Source of the DNA: Streptomyces sp. WAC 04229
GTDB lineage: Bacteria; Actinomycetota; Actinomycetes; Streptomycetales; Streptomycetaceae
Assembly (NCBI RefSeq): GCF_003947455.1
Contig: NZ_QHJH01000029.1
Location: 1-58,710 of the forward strand
DNA: 58,710 bases
Direction of reading: 5' to 3'
Positions 36,845 through 46,050 of the stretch are shown in pieces. The stretch's first letter is position 1; each line of letters starts with the position of its first letter. The position numbers and the translations under genes are program-made. Under the pieces are notes generated by a model. It was not told where the DNA came from. It worked only from the letters and a program-made list of their open reading frames with translations, and made no database searches.

Positions 36845-37917
36845 CTCCGGGTCGCCGCGCGGCGGACGTACAGGTTGATCAGGACGGCGCCGAGCAGCAT
36901 CACGCCGAGGAAGGCCTTGAACCAGTCGGGGTTCCAGCCGGCGAAGACGATGCCCTGGTTCACCATGCCGAACATGAAGGCGCCGAAGACCGGGCCGATG
37001 GCGGAACCGTAGCCGCCGGTGAGCAGACAGCCGCCGATCACGGCCGCGGCGATGTAGATCAGCTCCTGGCCGACGCCCTCACCGGACTGCACGGTGTTGA
37101 AGGAGAACAACTGGTGCATGCCGACGAACCAGGCGCCGAAGCCGACCAGCATGAACAGCGTGATCTTGGTGAAGGTGACGGGCACGCCGACCGCGCGGGC
37201 GGAGTCCTGGCTGCCGCCGACCGCGAAGATCCAGTTGCCGTACTTGGTGCGGAGCAGCACCCAGGTGGCCAGGGCGGCGAAGACCAGCCAGTAGAAGACA
37301 GTGATCTTCACCTCGACGCCGCCGATGTCGAAGGACGAGGCGAACACGGCCTTGGCCTGGTCGAAGCCGTCCATGTCGCTGATGTCGTCGGTGGCAACGT
37401 TGCCGGTGACGAGTTTGGTGACGGCGAGGTTGACGCCCTGGAGGATGAGGAAGGTGGCCAGCGTCACGAGGAAGCTCGGCAGGCCGGTCTTCATCAGCAC
37501 CCAGCCGTTGAACGCGCCGACGGCGAGGGAGACGACGAGGGCGACGATCACACCCATCCAGACGTTCACGGTCAGCTGGTAGCTGAGCATGCCCGCGGTG
37601 AGCGAGGAGGCGACCACGGCGACACCGGCCGACAGGTCGAACTCGCCGCCGATCATCAGCAGGGCCACCGGCAGCGCCATGATGCCGATGGTGGACGACT
37701 GGTAGAGGACCGTCGCCATGGAGCCGCCGTCGCGGACCGAGGGGGCGGCGATCAGGAAGAAGACGAACACGGCGACGGCGCCGAGGAAGACCCCGACCTC
37801 GGGCCGGGCGAGCACCCGCACCGCCACCGGGCGCTCGCGGGTGCGCCCGTCGGTCTCCTTGGGGCCGGGGGCCGGCGGTGTGGTCACCGCCGGCTCAGCC
37901 TGTTGGGCCATGCTCAT
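36841..37917 (-). CDS. Sugar (inositol) ABC transporter permease
   Basis: 358 residues with about ten membrane helices. [25 protein letters not shown] is split over about residues 75-100 and is the conserved first-half motif of ribose/xylose-class (BPD_transp_2) permeases, and [18 protein letters not shown] is in the C-terminal half. It forms the membrane channel with the ATPase and the lipoprotein. Start ATG 37917 overlaps the lipoprotein stop (TGATG); a GTG one codon earlier is also possible. It is the middle gene of the operon lipoprotein - permease - ATPase - iolE. Confidence 0.92.
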   Translation of the reverse strand: MSMAQQAEPAVTTPPAPGPKETDGRTRERPVAVRVLARPEVGVFLGAVAVFVFFLIAAPSVRDGGSMATVLYQSSTIGIMALPVALLMIGGEFDLSAGVAVVASSLTAGMLSYQLTVNVWMGVIVALVVSLAVGAFNGWVLMKTGLPSFLVTLATFLILQGVNLAVTKLVTGNVATDDISDMDGFDQAKAVFASSFDIGGVEVKITVFYWLVFAALATWVLLRTKYGNWIFAVGGSQDSARAVGVPVTFTKITLFMLVGFGAWFVGMHQLFSFNTVQSGEGVGQELIYIAAAVIGGCLLTGGYGSAIGPVFGAFMFGMVNQGIVFAGWNPDWFKAFLGVMLLGAVLINLYVRRAATRR

Positions 37918-38939
37918 CACCGGGTGCCCTTCGAGGCGAACTCGGCGACGGCCTTCACGTTGGACTCGTCGACGAAGGCCGGGCCGGTCAGCACCGGCTG
38001 CTCACCGCCGCCGCTGTAGTTGCCGTTGTTCTTGTAGAGCCACAGCCCGTCGACGGCCAGGTAGCCCTGGAGGTAGGGCTGCTGGTCAACGGCGAACTCG
38101 ATGTCGCCCTTCTCGATGGCGCCGGTCAGCTCCTTGTTGAGGTCGAAGGTGGCGACCTTGGCCTCGCTGCCGGACTCGTCCACGGCCTGCACGGCCGTCA
38201 TGGCGAAGGGGGCGCCGAGCGTGACGAGGTGGTCGATGTCGCCGTCCTGCTTGAGCTTGGCGGTGACGGTCGACTTCACCGAGGGCATGTCGGTGCCGTT
38301 GACGTAGAGGTTCTCGATCGAGCCCTCGAAGGTCTTCTTCACGCCCTCGCAGCGCTGGGTCAGGCCGACGTTGCCCTGCTCGTGGATCACGCAGACGGCG
38401 TTCTTCGCGCCGTCCTCGTTGAGCCGCTTGCCGAGCGCCTCGCCGGCCACGCTCTCGTCCTGGCCGAAGAACTCCATCAGGCCGAGCTTCTTCCAGTCGG
38501 CGAGACCGGAGTTGAGCCCGACCACGGGTATGCCGGCCTTCTCCGCCTTGCCGAGGACGCTCTTCAGGGCGTCCGGCTTGGCGAGGGTGACGGCGATGCC
38601 GTCGACCTTCTGGTCGATCGCGTTCTGCACCAGGTTGGCCTGGTTGCCCGCGTTCGGGTCGGCGGAGTAGACGAGCTTGACGTTGTCCTTGGCGGCCGCG
38701 GCCTCGGCGCCCTTGCGGACGATGTCCCAGAAGGTGTCGCCGGGCGCCTGATGGGTCACCAGGGCGACGGTCATACGGGGGGTGTTCGCCTTGCCCGCGG
38801 AGGCGCCCGAGCCCCCCTCCTCGTCGGCCTTCTTCCCGCCCGAGCTGCTGGAACAGCCGGCGAGGGTCAGGGCCGCGGCGGCGGCGAGGGCCACGGCGGG
38901 GGCGAATCTGCGGGAGCGGGCGTGCGAAGAGCGGTCCAT
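37917..38939 (-). CDS. Sugar/inositol ABC transporter substrate-binding lipoprotein
   Basis: 340 residues. The signal peptide ends in lipobox LAGC with Cys29, followed by a Ser/Gly/Lys/Glu linker. The mature part is a ribose-binding-protein-like (periplasmic-binding-protein class I) domain: MTVALVTHQAPGDTFWDIVRKG, NAGNQANLVQNAIDQKVDG, and GIPVVGLNSGL. It captures the sugar at the outer face of the membrane and delivers it to the permease. It is the first gene of the operon, transcribed from the divergent promoter region at 39.0-39.1 kb. Inositol as ligand is inferred from the catabolic operon opposite. Confidence 0.92.
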   Translation of the reverse strand: MDRSSHARSRRFAPAVALAAAAALTLAGCSSSSGGKKADEEGGSGASAGKANTPRMTVALVTHQAPGDTFWDIVRKGAEAAAAKDNVKLVYSADPNAGNQANLVQNAIDQKVDGIAVTLAKPDALKSVLGKAEKAGIPVVGLNSGLADWKKLGLMEFFGQDESVAGEALGKRLNEDGAKNAVCVIHEQGNVGLTQRCEGVKKTFEGSIENLYVNGTDMPSVKSTVTAKLKQDGDIDHLVTLGAPFAMTAVQAVDESGSEAKVATFDLNKELTGAIEKGDIEFAVDQQPYLQGYLAVDGLWLYKNNGNYSGGGEQPVLTGPAFVDESNVKAVAEFASKGTR

Positions 38940-39021
38940 CTTTCCTGCACCTCACTGTGCGACTGTGCGACGGGAAGCCGTGTGCCAGACCAGAGAAGAA
39001 CGGCTGTAGCGCTGGGACCGG

Positions 39022-39131
39022 ATACAAGTCCTTGGGGCGCCCGCTGTCAATACTTTGTCAAGACATCATTTCACTCACAGGTCCGAATGTAAGTACAAAC
39101 TATTGACAGCGTCGTCCAGGAGTCATACACC
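39022..39131. promoter_or_regulatory. Symmetrical divergent promoter of the inositol transport and catabolic operons
   Basis: CGCTGTCAATA (39042-39052) and TATTGACAGCG (39101-39111) are perfect reverse complements, giving a TTGACA -35 box on each strand. On the plus strand TACACC follows after 17 bp (39126-39131); on the minus strand TTGTAT follows after 17 bp (39022-39027). Between the two -35 boxes lie TTGTC-AA-GACAT (39055-39066) and TGTA-AG-TACA (39088-39097), well placed as operators to repress both operons at once. Confidence 0.65.
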
Positions 39132-39173
39132 TGGGAGGCGGCAGGCCCCCGCCCAGCCCGAGGAGCGTCGCAC

Positions 39174-40136
39174 ATGGCCGAGTCAGTCCCGCGTTTCGAT
39201 CTGATCACGATGGGCCGCATCGGGGTCGATCTCTATCCCTTGCAGACGGGCGTACCCCTGGCGGAGGTTGAGACCTTCGGCAAGTTTCTCGGCGGCTCGG
39301 CCTCGAACGTGGCGGTCGCCGCCGCCCGCCTCGGCCGCGCCACGGCCGTCATCACCCGGACCGGGGACGACCCGTTCGGCGGCTATCTGCACCGCGCGCT
39401 CCGGGAGTTCGGCGTCGACGACCGCTGGGTCACCCCCGTGGCCGCCCACCCGACCCCCGTGACCTTCTGCGAGATCTTCCCGCCGGACGACTTCCCCCTG
39501 TACTTCTACCGCCGCCCCAAGGCCCCCGACCTGGAGATCCACCCGGAGGAGCTGGACCTGGACGCGATCCGCGCCGCCCGCATCTTCTGGATCACCGGGA
39601 CGGGGCTGAGCGAGGAGCCGAGCCGTGCGGCGACCCTGGCCGCGCTCGCCCACCGTGCCAAGTCCGGCACCACCGTCTTCGACCTCGACTGGCGGCCGAT
39701 GTTCTGGGCCGATCCCGACCAGGCCCGCCCGTACTACGCCGAGGCGCTGCGGCACGCGACCGTCGCGGTCGGCAACCTGGACGAGTGCGAGATCGCCACC
39801 GGCGTCCGCGAGCCGCGGGCCTGCGCCGAGGCGCTGCTGGCCGCCGGTGTGGAGCTGGCCGTCGTCAAGCAGGGGCCGAAGGGCGTCCTGGCCGTGCACC
39901 GCGACGGCCGCGACGCCGAGGTGCCCCCGGTGCCGGTCGAGGTGGTCAACGGCCTCGGCGCGGGCGACGCGTTCGGCGGCTCGCTGTGCCACGGTCTCCT
40001 CTCCGGCTGGGAGCTGGAGCGGATCATGCGGTACGCCAACGCGGCCGGCGCCCTCGTCGCCTCCCGACTCGCCTGCTCCTCCGCGATGCCCACCGGGGCC
40101 GAGGTCGACGACCTCCTCGCGCGAGCCACTCCCTGA
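39174..40136 (+). CDS. iolC: 5-Dehydro-2-deoxygluconokinase (IolC)
   Basis: 320 residues of the PfkB family. The N-terminal DLITMGRIGVDLYPLQTGVP and FGKFLGGSASNVAVAAARLG are characteristic of IolC; the C-terminal VVNGLGAGDAFGGSLCHGLL has the GAGD catalytic base motif. It phosphorylates 5-dehydro-2-deoxy-D-gluconate after the IolB step. It is the first gene of a five-gene plus-strand operon. ATG 39174 follows GGAG. Inositol assignment rests on the neighbours IolB and IolD. Confidence 0.92.
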   Translation: MAESVPRFDLITMGRIGVDLYPLQTGVPLAEVETFGKFLGGSASNVAVAAARLGRATAVITRTGDDPFGGYLHRALREFGVDDRWVTPVAAHPTPVTFCEIFPPDDFPLYFYRRPKAPDLEIHPEELDLDAIRAARIFWITGTGLSEEPSRAATLAALAHRAKSGTTVFDLDWRPMFWADPDQARPYYAEALRHATVAVGNLDECEIATGVREPRACAEALLAAGVELAVVKQGPKGVLAVHRDGRDAEVPPVPVEVVNGLGAGDAFGGSLCHGLLSGWELERIMRYANAAGALVASRLACSSAMPTGAEVDDLLARATP

Positions 40137-40149
40137 ACGGAGCAACGCC

Positions 40150-41037
40150 TTGTCCCTCAGCATCCCCGACCTCACCGCGGTCAGAGCCCGGCGTCCGGAG
40201 GCGGTCGCCGAGGCCGCGGCCCGCCGTACCCGCCGGCCGCTGATCGGCGACTCCGGCCGGCTGATGATCGTGGCGGCCGACCATCCGGCCCGCGGCTCGC
40301 TCGGCGTCGGCGACCGGCGGCTCGCCATGGCCAACCGGGCCGACCTGCTGGAGCGCCTGTGCACCGCGCTGTCCCGGCCGGGCGTCGACGGCGTGCTCGC
40401 CACCGCCGACGTGCTGGACGACCTGCTGCTGCTCGGGGTGCTGGAGAACAAGGTCGTCATGGGGTCGATGAACCGCGGGGGTCTCGCGGGCGCCGCCTTC
40501 GAGATGGACGACCGCTTCACCGGTCACCGCGCCGAGGACCTCGCCCGGCTGCGCTTCGACGCGGGGAAGCTGCTGCTGCGCGTCGACTACGACGATCCCG
40601 GCTCGCTGGACACCATGGAGGCCGCCGCCCGCGCCGTGGACGCCATGGCGGAACGCCGGCTGCCGCTGTTCGTGGAGCCCTTCATCTCCCGGCGGGTCGA
40701 CGGCCGGGTGCGCAACGACCTGTCCGCCGAGGCCGTCACCCGGTCCGTCGCCATCGCCTCCGGCCTCGGCGGCACCTCGGCCTACACCTGGCTGAAACTG
40801 CCCGTCACCGACGACCCGGAGGACATGGGTGAGGTCCTGGAGACCTCCACGCTGCCCGCCGTACTGCTCGGCGGCGACATAGGCGGCTCGCCCGCCGACC
40901 AGACGGCGGCCTACGAGCGCTGGCGCAAGGCGCTCAGGCTGCCCACCGTGCAGGGCATGGTCGTCGGCCGCTCGCTGCTCTACCCGGCCGAGGGCAGCGT
41001 CGAACAGGCGGTGGACACGGCCGTCGGACTGCTGTGA
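40150..41037 (+). CDS. Cgl0159-type (beta/alpha)8 aldolase-like protein of inositol catabolism
   Basis: 295 residues. RLMIVAADHPARGSLGVGD and ADLLERLCTALSRPGVDGVL open a class I aldolase-like barrel, and a Lys in YTWLKLPVT is positioned like a Schiff-base lysine. Proteins of this group lie in actinobacterial inositol clusters (known as Cgl0159 family) where IolJ aldolase would be expected, so it probably cleaves 2-deoxy-5-keto-gluconate 6-phosphate to dihydroxyacetone phosphate and malonate semialdehyde. The start is TTG 40150, set by GGAG 7 nt upstream and just after the iolC stop. Activity is inference from position and fold. Confidence 0.82.
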   Translation: MSLSIPDLTAVRARRPEAVAEAAARRTRRPLIGDSGRLMIVAADHPARGSLGVGDRRLAMANRADLLERLCTALSRPGVDGVLATADVLDDLLLLGVLENKVVMGSMNRGGLAGAAFEMDDRFTGHRAEDLARLRFDAGKLLLRVDYDDPGSLDTMEAAARAVDAMAERRLPLFVEPFISRRVDGRVRNDLSAEAVTRSVAIASGLGGTSAYTWLKLPVTDDPEDMGEVLETSTLPAVLLGGDIGGSPADQTAAYERWRKALRLPTVQGMVVGRSLLYPAEGSVEQAVDTAVGLL

Positions 41038-41060
41038 CCGAAGAGACGGAGGAGCGGACG

Positions 41061-41957
41061 ATGACCTATCACCTTCCCGCCGGCAAGGCGGCCGCGGACG
41101 GCCCGTACACCGTGGAGGTGACCCCCGAGAGCGCCGGCTGGGGCTACTCGGGACTGCGCGTGCTGACCCTGCCGCCCGGCGGCGGCCACACCTTCGACAG
41201 CGGCGAGAGCGAGTGGATCGTCCTGCCGCTGAGCGGCGGCTGCACCGTGGCAACCGCGGACGACTTCGGTCAGGAGACCTTCGAACTCACCGGCCGCGAC
41301 GGCGTGTTCAGCGGGGTGAGTGACTTCGCATACGTGCCGCGCGACGCCCGTACGACCGTGACCTCTTCGGGCGGCGGCCGCTTCGCGCTCACCGGCGCCC
41401 GCTGCACCCGCCGCCTGCCCGCCCGCTACGGCCCGGCGTCCTCGGTCCCGGTGGAGCTGCGCGGCAGCGGGAACTGCTCGCGGCAGGTCAACAACTTCGG
41501 CGCGGCCGGGGTGTTCGAGTGCGACAGGCTGATCGCGGTCGAGGTGATCACCCCGGGCGGGAACTGGTCGTCGTTCCCGCCGCACAAGCACGACGAGCAC
41601 CGTCCGGGCGAGGAGTCGGTGCTGGAGGAGATCTACTACTTCGAGTTCGCGGAACACGAGGGGACCCCCGGTCTCGGCTACCAGCGTGTCTCCCCCTCGG
41701 GGCGGGGGCGGGGCACGGACGTGCTCGCCGAGGTGCGCGACGGCGACGTGGTCCTCATCCCGGACGGCTGGCACGGACCGTCGATGGCGGTCCCCGGCCA
41801 CGACATGTACTACCTGAACGTCATGGCGGGACCCGAGGCCGAACGCGCCTGGCTGATCTGCGACCACCCCGGGCACGCCTGGATCCGCGACACCTGGCCG
41901 GACCAGGCCGTCGACCCCCGACTCCCCCTCTACACCGCACCGGAGAGGTCCGCATGA
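41061..41957 (+). CDS. iolB: 5-Deoxy-glucuronate isomerase (IolB)
   Basis: 298 residues, normal for IolB. It is a double cupin: WGYSGLRVLTLPPGG starts the first barrel and SSFPPHKHDEHRPGEESVLEE, with the metal ligands HKHDEH and Glu, the second; then YYFEFAEHEG and VVLIPDGWHGPSMAVPGHDM. It isomerises 5-deoxy-D-glucuronate to 5-dehydro-2-deoxy-D-gluconate, the IolC substrate. ATG 41061 has GGAGGAG 6 nt upstream; a GTG at 41034 overlapping the aldolase stop is a weaker alternative. Its stop overlaps iolD (ATGA). Confidence 0.95.
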   Translation: MTYHLPAGKAAADGPYTVEVTPESAGWGYSGLRVLTLPPGGGHTFDSGESEWIVLPLSGGCTVATADDFGQETFELTGRDGVFSGVSDFAYVPRDARTTVTSSGGGRFALTGARCTRRLPARYGPASSVPVELRGSGNCSRQVNNFGAAGVFECDRLIAVEVITPGGNWSSFPPHKHDEHRPGEESVLEEIYYFEFAEHEGTPGLGYQRVSPSGRGRGTDVLAEVRDGDVVLIPDGWHGPSMAVPGHDMYYLNVMAGPEAERAWLICDHPGHAWIRDTWPDQAVDPRLPLYTAPERSA

Positions 41958-43828
41958 GCGCCACCGGCACCCGCCGACTGACCACCGCCCAGGCCCTGGT
42001 GCGCTTCCTGGCCGCGCAGTACACCGAACGCGACGGCGTACGGCACCGCCTGATCGCCGGCACCTGGGGCATCTTCGGCCACGGCAACGTGGCGGGCGTC
42101 GGCCAGGCCCTCGTCGAGTACGGCGACGTCATGCCCTTCCACCAGGGGCGCAACGAACAGGCCATGGTGCACGCCGCCGTCGGGTACGCCCGGCAGCTCA
42201 ACCGCCTCTCCGCACAGGCGGTGACGACGTCCATCGGCCCCGGCGCCACCAACCTGGTCACCGGCGCGGCCCTGGCGACCGTCAACCGCCTGCCGGTCCT
42301 GCTCCTGCCGGGCGACTACTTCGCCTCGCACGCCGCGGGCCCGCTGCTCCAGCAGCTGGAGCACCCGGTCGAGGCCGACGTGTCGGTCAACGACGCCCTG
42401 CGTCCCGTCTCCCGGTACTTCGACCGGATCAGCCGCCCCGAGGCGCTGCTCGCCTCCGCGCTGCGGGCGATGCGGGTGCTGGCGGACCCGGCCGAGACCG
42501 GCGCGGTCACCCTCGCGCTGCCGCAGGACGTGCAGGCGGAGGCGTTCGACTGGCCGGAGGAGTTCTTCGCCGACCGCGTCTGGCGGGTACGGCGGCCGGC
42601 GCCCGATCCCGAGGAGCTGACCGAGGCCGTCCGGGCGCTCCGCGCCGCCCGGCGCCCGCTGATCGTCGCGGGCGGCGGCGTCCACCACAGCGAGGCCGAG
42701 GCGGCGCTGACGGCGCTGGCCGACGCCACCGGCATCCCGGTCGCCTCCACCCAGGCCGGCAAGGGCGCCCTGCGCCACGACCATCCGGCCGACCTCGGCG
42801 GCATCGGCCACACCGGCACCGCCGTCGCCGACGACCTGGCCCGCACCGCCGACCTGGTGATCGGCGTCGGCACCCGCTACTCGGACTTCACCACGGCCTC
42901 CGGCACCCTCTTCCAGGCCCCGGACGTCCGCTTCCTGAACCTCAACATCACCGCCTTCGACGCCCACAAGCTCGCCGCCCGCACCCTCGTCTGCGACGCG
43001 CGGGCCGGGCTCACGGCGCTGACCGAGGCGCTGTCCGGCCACCGGGTGCCGTCGTCGTACGAGGACGAGTACCGGGCCGGCCGGTCCCGCTGGGAGGAGA
43101 AGGTGCGGGCCGCCTTCCGGGCCGACGACGACGGCGCCGTGCCGACCCAGACGCAGGTGCTGGGCGCGCTGGACGCGGTGGTCGGCGAAGAGGACGTGGT
43201 GATCAACGCGGCCGGTTCGCTCCCGGGCGACCTGCACAAGCTGTGGCGGTCCCGCTCGCCGCGCCAGTACCACCTGGAGTACGGCTATTCCTGCATGGGC
43301 TACGAGATCCCGGCCGCGCTCGGCGTCCAGCAGGCCGCGCCCGGCACGGCGGTGTGGGCCCTGGTGGGCGACGGCACGTACCTGATGAACCCGACCGAGA
43401 TCGTCACCGCCGTTCAGGAGAACCTGCCGGTCAAGCTGGTCCTGGTGCAGAACCACGGCTACGCCTCGATCGGCGGCCTGTCCGAGTCGGTGGGCGCCGA
43501 GCGGTTCGGCACCGACTACCGCCACCGCGCCGCCGACGGCACCTTCACCGGCGCCCCGCTCCCCGTCGACCTCGCGGCCAACGCGGCCAGCCTCGGCATG
43601 GACGTGCTGCGCGCCAAGACCGTGCGGGAGCTGCGCGAGGCGCTGTCGACGGCCCGCGCGGCGACCCGCCCGACCTGCGTCCACGTCGAGACCGCAGCGG
43701 CCCGCGACGCCCTCCCGGCCGAGGCCTGGTGGGACGTGCCGGTGGCCGAGGTGTCGGCCCGCGAGCCCGTCAACGACGCCCGCGCGCGGTACGAGCACGC
43801 GGTCGCCGACCGCCGCCACCACCTCTGA
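41954..43828 (+). CDS. iolD: 3D-(3,5/4)-Trihydroxycyclohexane-1,2-dione acylhydrolase (IolD)
   Basis: 624 residues, a thiamine-diphosphate enzyme. The N-terminal domain has GTWGIFGHGNVAGVGQALVE and FHQGRNEQAMVHAAVGYARQ with the catalytic Glu; the C-terminal domain has WALVGDGTYLMNPTEIVTA, the GDG-N metal/ThDP motif. It hydrolytically opens the cyclitol ring to 5-deoxy-glucuronate. ATG 41954 overlaps the iolB stop. It is the fourth gene of the operon; the GntR regulator follows after 32 bp. Confidence 0.96.
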   Translation: MSATGTRRLTTAQALVRFLAAQYTERDGVRHRLIAGTWGIFGHGNVAGVGQALVEYGDVMPFHQGRNEQAMVHAAVGYARQLNRLSAQAVTTSIGPGATNLVTGAALATVNRLPVLLLPGDYFASHAAGPLLQQLEHPVEADVSVNDALRPVSRYFDRISRPEALLASALRAMRVLADPAETGAVTLALPQDVQAEAFDWPEEFFADRVWRVRRPAPDPEELTEAVRALRAARRPLIVAGGGVHHSEAEAALTALADATGIPVASTQAGKGALRHDHPADLGGIGHTGTAVADDLARTADLVIGVGTRYSDFTTASGTLFQAPDVRFLNLNITAFDAHKLAARTLVCDARAGLTALTEALSGHRVPSSYEDEYRAGRSRWEEKVRAAFRADDDGAVPTQTQVLGALDAVVGEEDVVINAAGSLPGDLHKLWRSRSPRQYHLEYGYSCMGYEIPAALGVQQAAPGTAVWALVGDGTYLMNPTEIVTAVQENLPVKLVLVQNHGYASIGGLSESVGAERFGTDYRHRAADGTFTGAPLPVDLAANAASLGMDVLRAKTVRELREALSTARAATRPTCVHVETAAARDALPAEAWWDVPVAEVSAREPVNDARARYEHAVADRRHHL

Positions 43829-43860
43829 CACCCCGTCATCCACGCAACGGAGGTACGTCC

Positions 43861-44646
43861 ATGGCGAAGACCGGCGACCGGGCACGTGCCGTGACCGCCC
43901 CCGCGCTGACCACCCTGGACTTCGCCCTCGACCGGAGCAGTCCCGTGCCGCTCTACTACCAGCTGGCCCAGCAGCTGGAGGGGGCGATAGAGCACGGCGT
44001 CCTCGCGCCGGGGAACCTGCTGGGCAACGAGGTCGATCTCTCGGTCCGGCTGGGCCTGTCCCGGCCGACCGTCCGGCAGGCCATCCAGTCCCTCGTCGAC
44101 AAGGGCCTGCTGGTCCGGCGGCGCGGCGTCGGCACCCAGGTGGTGCACAGCCAGGTCAAGCGCCCGCTGGAACTGAGCAGCCTGTACGACGACCTGGAGG
44201 CGGCCGGGCAGGGCCCCGGCACCCGGGTGGTGCGCAACGAGGGCGTCCCGGCCCCCGCCGAAGCGGCGGCGGCGCTCGGCGTCGCGGAGGGCGACGAGGT
44301 CACCGTCCTGGAGCGGCTGCGCCTCACCCACGGCCAGCCGGTGGCGCTGCTGTGCAACTACCTTCCGGCGGGGCTGCTGGAACTCGACGGCACACGGCTG
44401 GAGTCGACCGGCCTGTACCGGCTGATGCGCGCGTCCGGGATCACCCTGCACAGCGCCCGCCAGACCGTCGGCGCCCGCATCGCCACCCGCGAGGAGGCCG
44501 ACTGCCTCGACGAGCGGGAGGGCGCCGCGCTGCTGACCATGCGGCGCACCGCGTACGACGACACCGGGCGCCCGGTCGAGTACGGGACGCACATCTACCG
44601 CGCGTCCCGGTACGCCTTCGACTTCCAGCTGCTGGTCAGGACCTGA
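43861..44646 (+). CDS. GntR-family regulator (HutC/UTRA type)
   Basis: 261 residues. The winged helix SPVPLYYQLAQQLEGAIEHG, then LLGNEVDLSVRLGLSRPTVR and KGLLVRRRGVGTQVV is GntR-type; the C-terminal UTRA effector domain starts near residue 95 (LELSSLYDDLEAAG) and ends YRASRYAFDFQLLVRT. HutC-group proteins recognise GT-rich palindromes with a GTC-NN-GAC core, matching the sites at 33160 and 39055. It is the last gene of the inositol catabolic operon, so probably its autoregulator with an inositol-derived effector. ATG 43861 has GGAGG upstream. Confidence 0.92.
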   Translation: MAKTGDRARAVTAPALTTLDFALDRSSPVPLYYQLAQQLEGAIEHGVLAPGNLLGNEVDLSVRLGLSRPTVRQAIQSLVDKGLLVRRRGVGTQVVHSQVKRPLELSSLYDDLEAAGQGPGTRVVRNEGVPAPAEAAAALGVAEGDEVTVLERLRLTHGQPVALLCNYLPAGLLELDGTRLESTGLYRLMRASGITLHSARQTVGARIATREEADCLDEREGAALLTMRRTAYDDTGRPVEYGTHIYRASRYAFDFQLLVRT

Positions 44647-44673
44647 CGTCTGACGCGGGCCGGTGGGCCGGTC

Positions 44674-46050
44674 TCAGAAGGCGAGCCGGAACAACGCCCC
44701 CGCGCCGGGGGCGCGCTCGGCGGTGAGTTCGGCGCCGTGGGTGCGGGCGATCTGGCGGGCCATGGCCAGTCCGAGGCCCGAACCGGGCAGCGCGCGGGCG
44801 GAGGGTGCCCGGTAGAAGCGGTCGAAGATGTGCGGCAGGTCCCGGTCGGCGATGCCGGGGCCGTGATCGCGCACGGTCAGCTCCCGTTCGGTCAGGGCGA
44901 CCTCGACCGTGCCGCCGGGCGGGCTGAACTTGGCCGCGTTGTCCAGCAGGTTGCCGAGCAGCCGGGCCAGCCGGGCCGGGATGCCGGGGCGCAGCAGGCC
45001 GGCCGCGCGGTCGGTGACGTCCAGGGTGAAGGTGACGCCGGGCCAGCGTTCGCGGGCGCGGGTCAGGGCCTGCCGGGTGAGCGCGGCGAGGTCGATCTGT
45101 TCGAGGAGCGGTTGCGGTTCCTCGTCCCGGGCCAGCTCGATGAGGTCGTTCACCAGGGTGGTGACGTCCTCCAGTTGCCGGACCAGGGCGCCGGCCGCCC
45201 GTTCGCGCCGGTCGGCGGGCAGGCGGCCGGCGCGGGTGAGGAGTTCGGCGTTGGTCCGCAGCGCGGTCAGCGGGGTGCGCAGCTCGTGCGAGGCGTCGGC
45301 GATCAGCCGGCGCTGCGCCGTCACCGACCGCTCCAGCTCGTCGAGCATCGTGTTGAAGGTCGTCGCGAGCCGGGTGATCTCGTCGTCCCGGTGCCGGCCG
45401 GGACCCGGACCGGCGGGCAGGTCGATGCGGTGGCGCGGGTCGCGGGTGGCGGCGACCCGCTCCGCCGTGGCCGTGAGCCGGGTGACGGGGGCGAGGCCGG
45501 TCCGGGAGACGGCGTAGCCGAGCAGTCCGGCGACGACCACGCCCGCCGCGCCGATGCCGCCGAGCAGCCACGCGGCCTGGTGCACGCCGCGCTCGGCCAC
45601 GTCGGAGCGGAGCGCGACCTGGACGGCGGTGCCGTCGCCGAACGTGGTGGTCAGCATGCGCGCGGGGTGCCCGTCGACGGTGATGTTCCGGTAGTACGGC
45701 GCGTGGCGGCCGGCGGCCACCTCGCGGACGGCCGGGGACACGGGCAGGACGTACGGCTCGGCCGGGTCGTCGGCCGGATCGGGCGGCACCGTCTGGGCAC
45801 AGGCGGGGGCGCCCAGGAAGCGGCACTCGCCGCGGTGCACGGCGGGCCCGTCCTCCCGGCTCTGCTGGGCGACGAGGGTGGCCGACTGGGCGAGGTTCTG
45901 GTCGACCTGCTGGTAGAGCTTGTAGCGCAGGACGAAGAAGGCGGCCGTGCACACCCCTACGGTCACGAGGACGACGGCCGCCGACGCCGCCAGTGCCAGC
46001 CGGGACCGCAGCCGGCGCGGGCGTGGCAGGCGACGCCACGGCCCGTTCAC
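44674..46050 (-). CDS. Sensor histidine kinase
   Basis: 458 residues. TM1 is about residues 17-40 and TM2 about 160-180, with an extracellular sensor of about 115 residues containing a Cys pair (ECRFLGAPAC). A HAMP domain follows (TGLAPVTRLTATAERV), then the DHp helix with phospho-acceptor His255 (DASHELRTPL) and an HATPase domain (NLLDNAAKFSPPGG, DHGPGI, GSGLGLAMARQI). It autophosphorylates in response to an unknown envelope signal and passes phosphate to the partner regulator. GTG 46050 overlaps the regulator stop (GTGA); the open frame further upstream is the regulator read out of frame. Confidence 0.93.
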   Translation of the reverse strand: MNGPWRRLPRPRRLRSRLALAASAAVVLVTVGVCTAAFFVLRYKLYQQVDQNLAQSATLVAQQSREDGPAVHRGECRFLGAPACAQTVPPDPADDPAEPYVLPVSPAVREVAAGRHAPYYRNITVDGHPARMLTTTFGDGTAVQVALRSDVAERGVHQAAWLLGGIGAAGVVVAGLLGYAVSRTGLAPVTRLTATAERVAATRDPRHRIDLPAGPGPGRHRDDEITRLATTFNTMLDELERSVTAQRRLIADASHELRTPLTALRTNAELLTRAGRLPADRRERAAGALVRQLEDVTTLVNDLIELARDEEPQPLLEQIDLAALTRQALTRARERWPGVTFTLDVTDRAAGLLRPGIPARLARLLGNLLDNAAKFSPPGGTVEVALTERELTVRDHGPGIADRDLPHIFDRFYRAPSARALPGSGLGLAMARQIARTHGAELTAERAPGAGALFRLAF

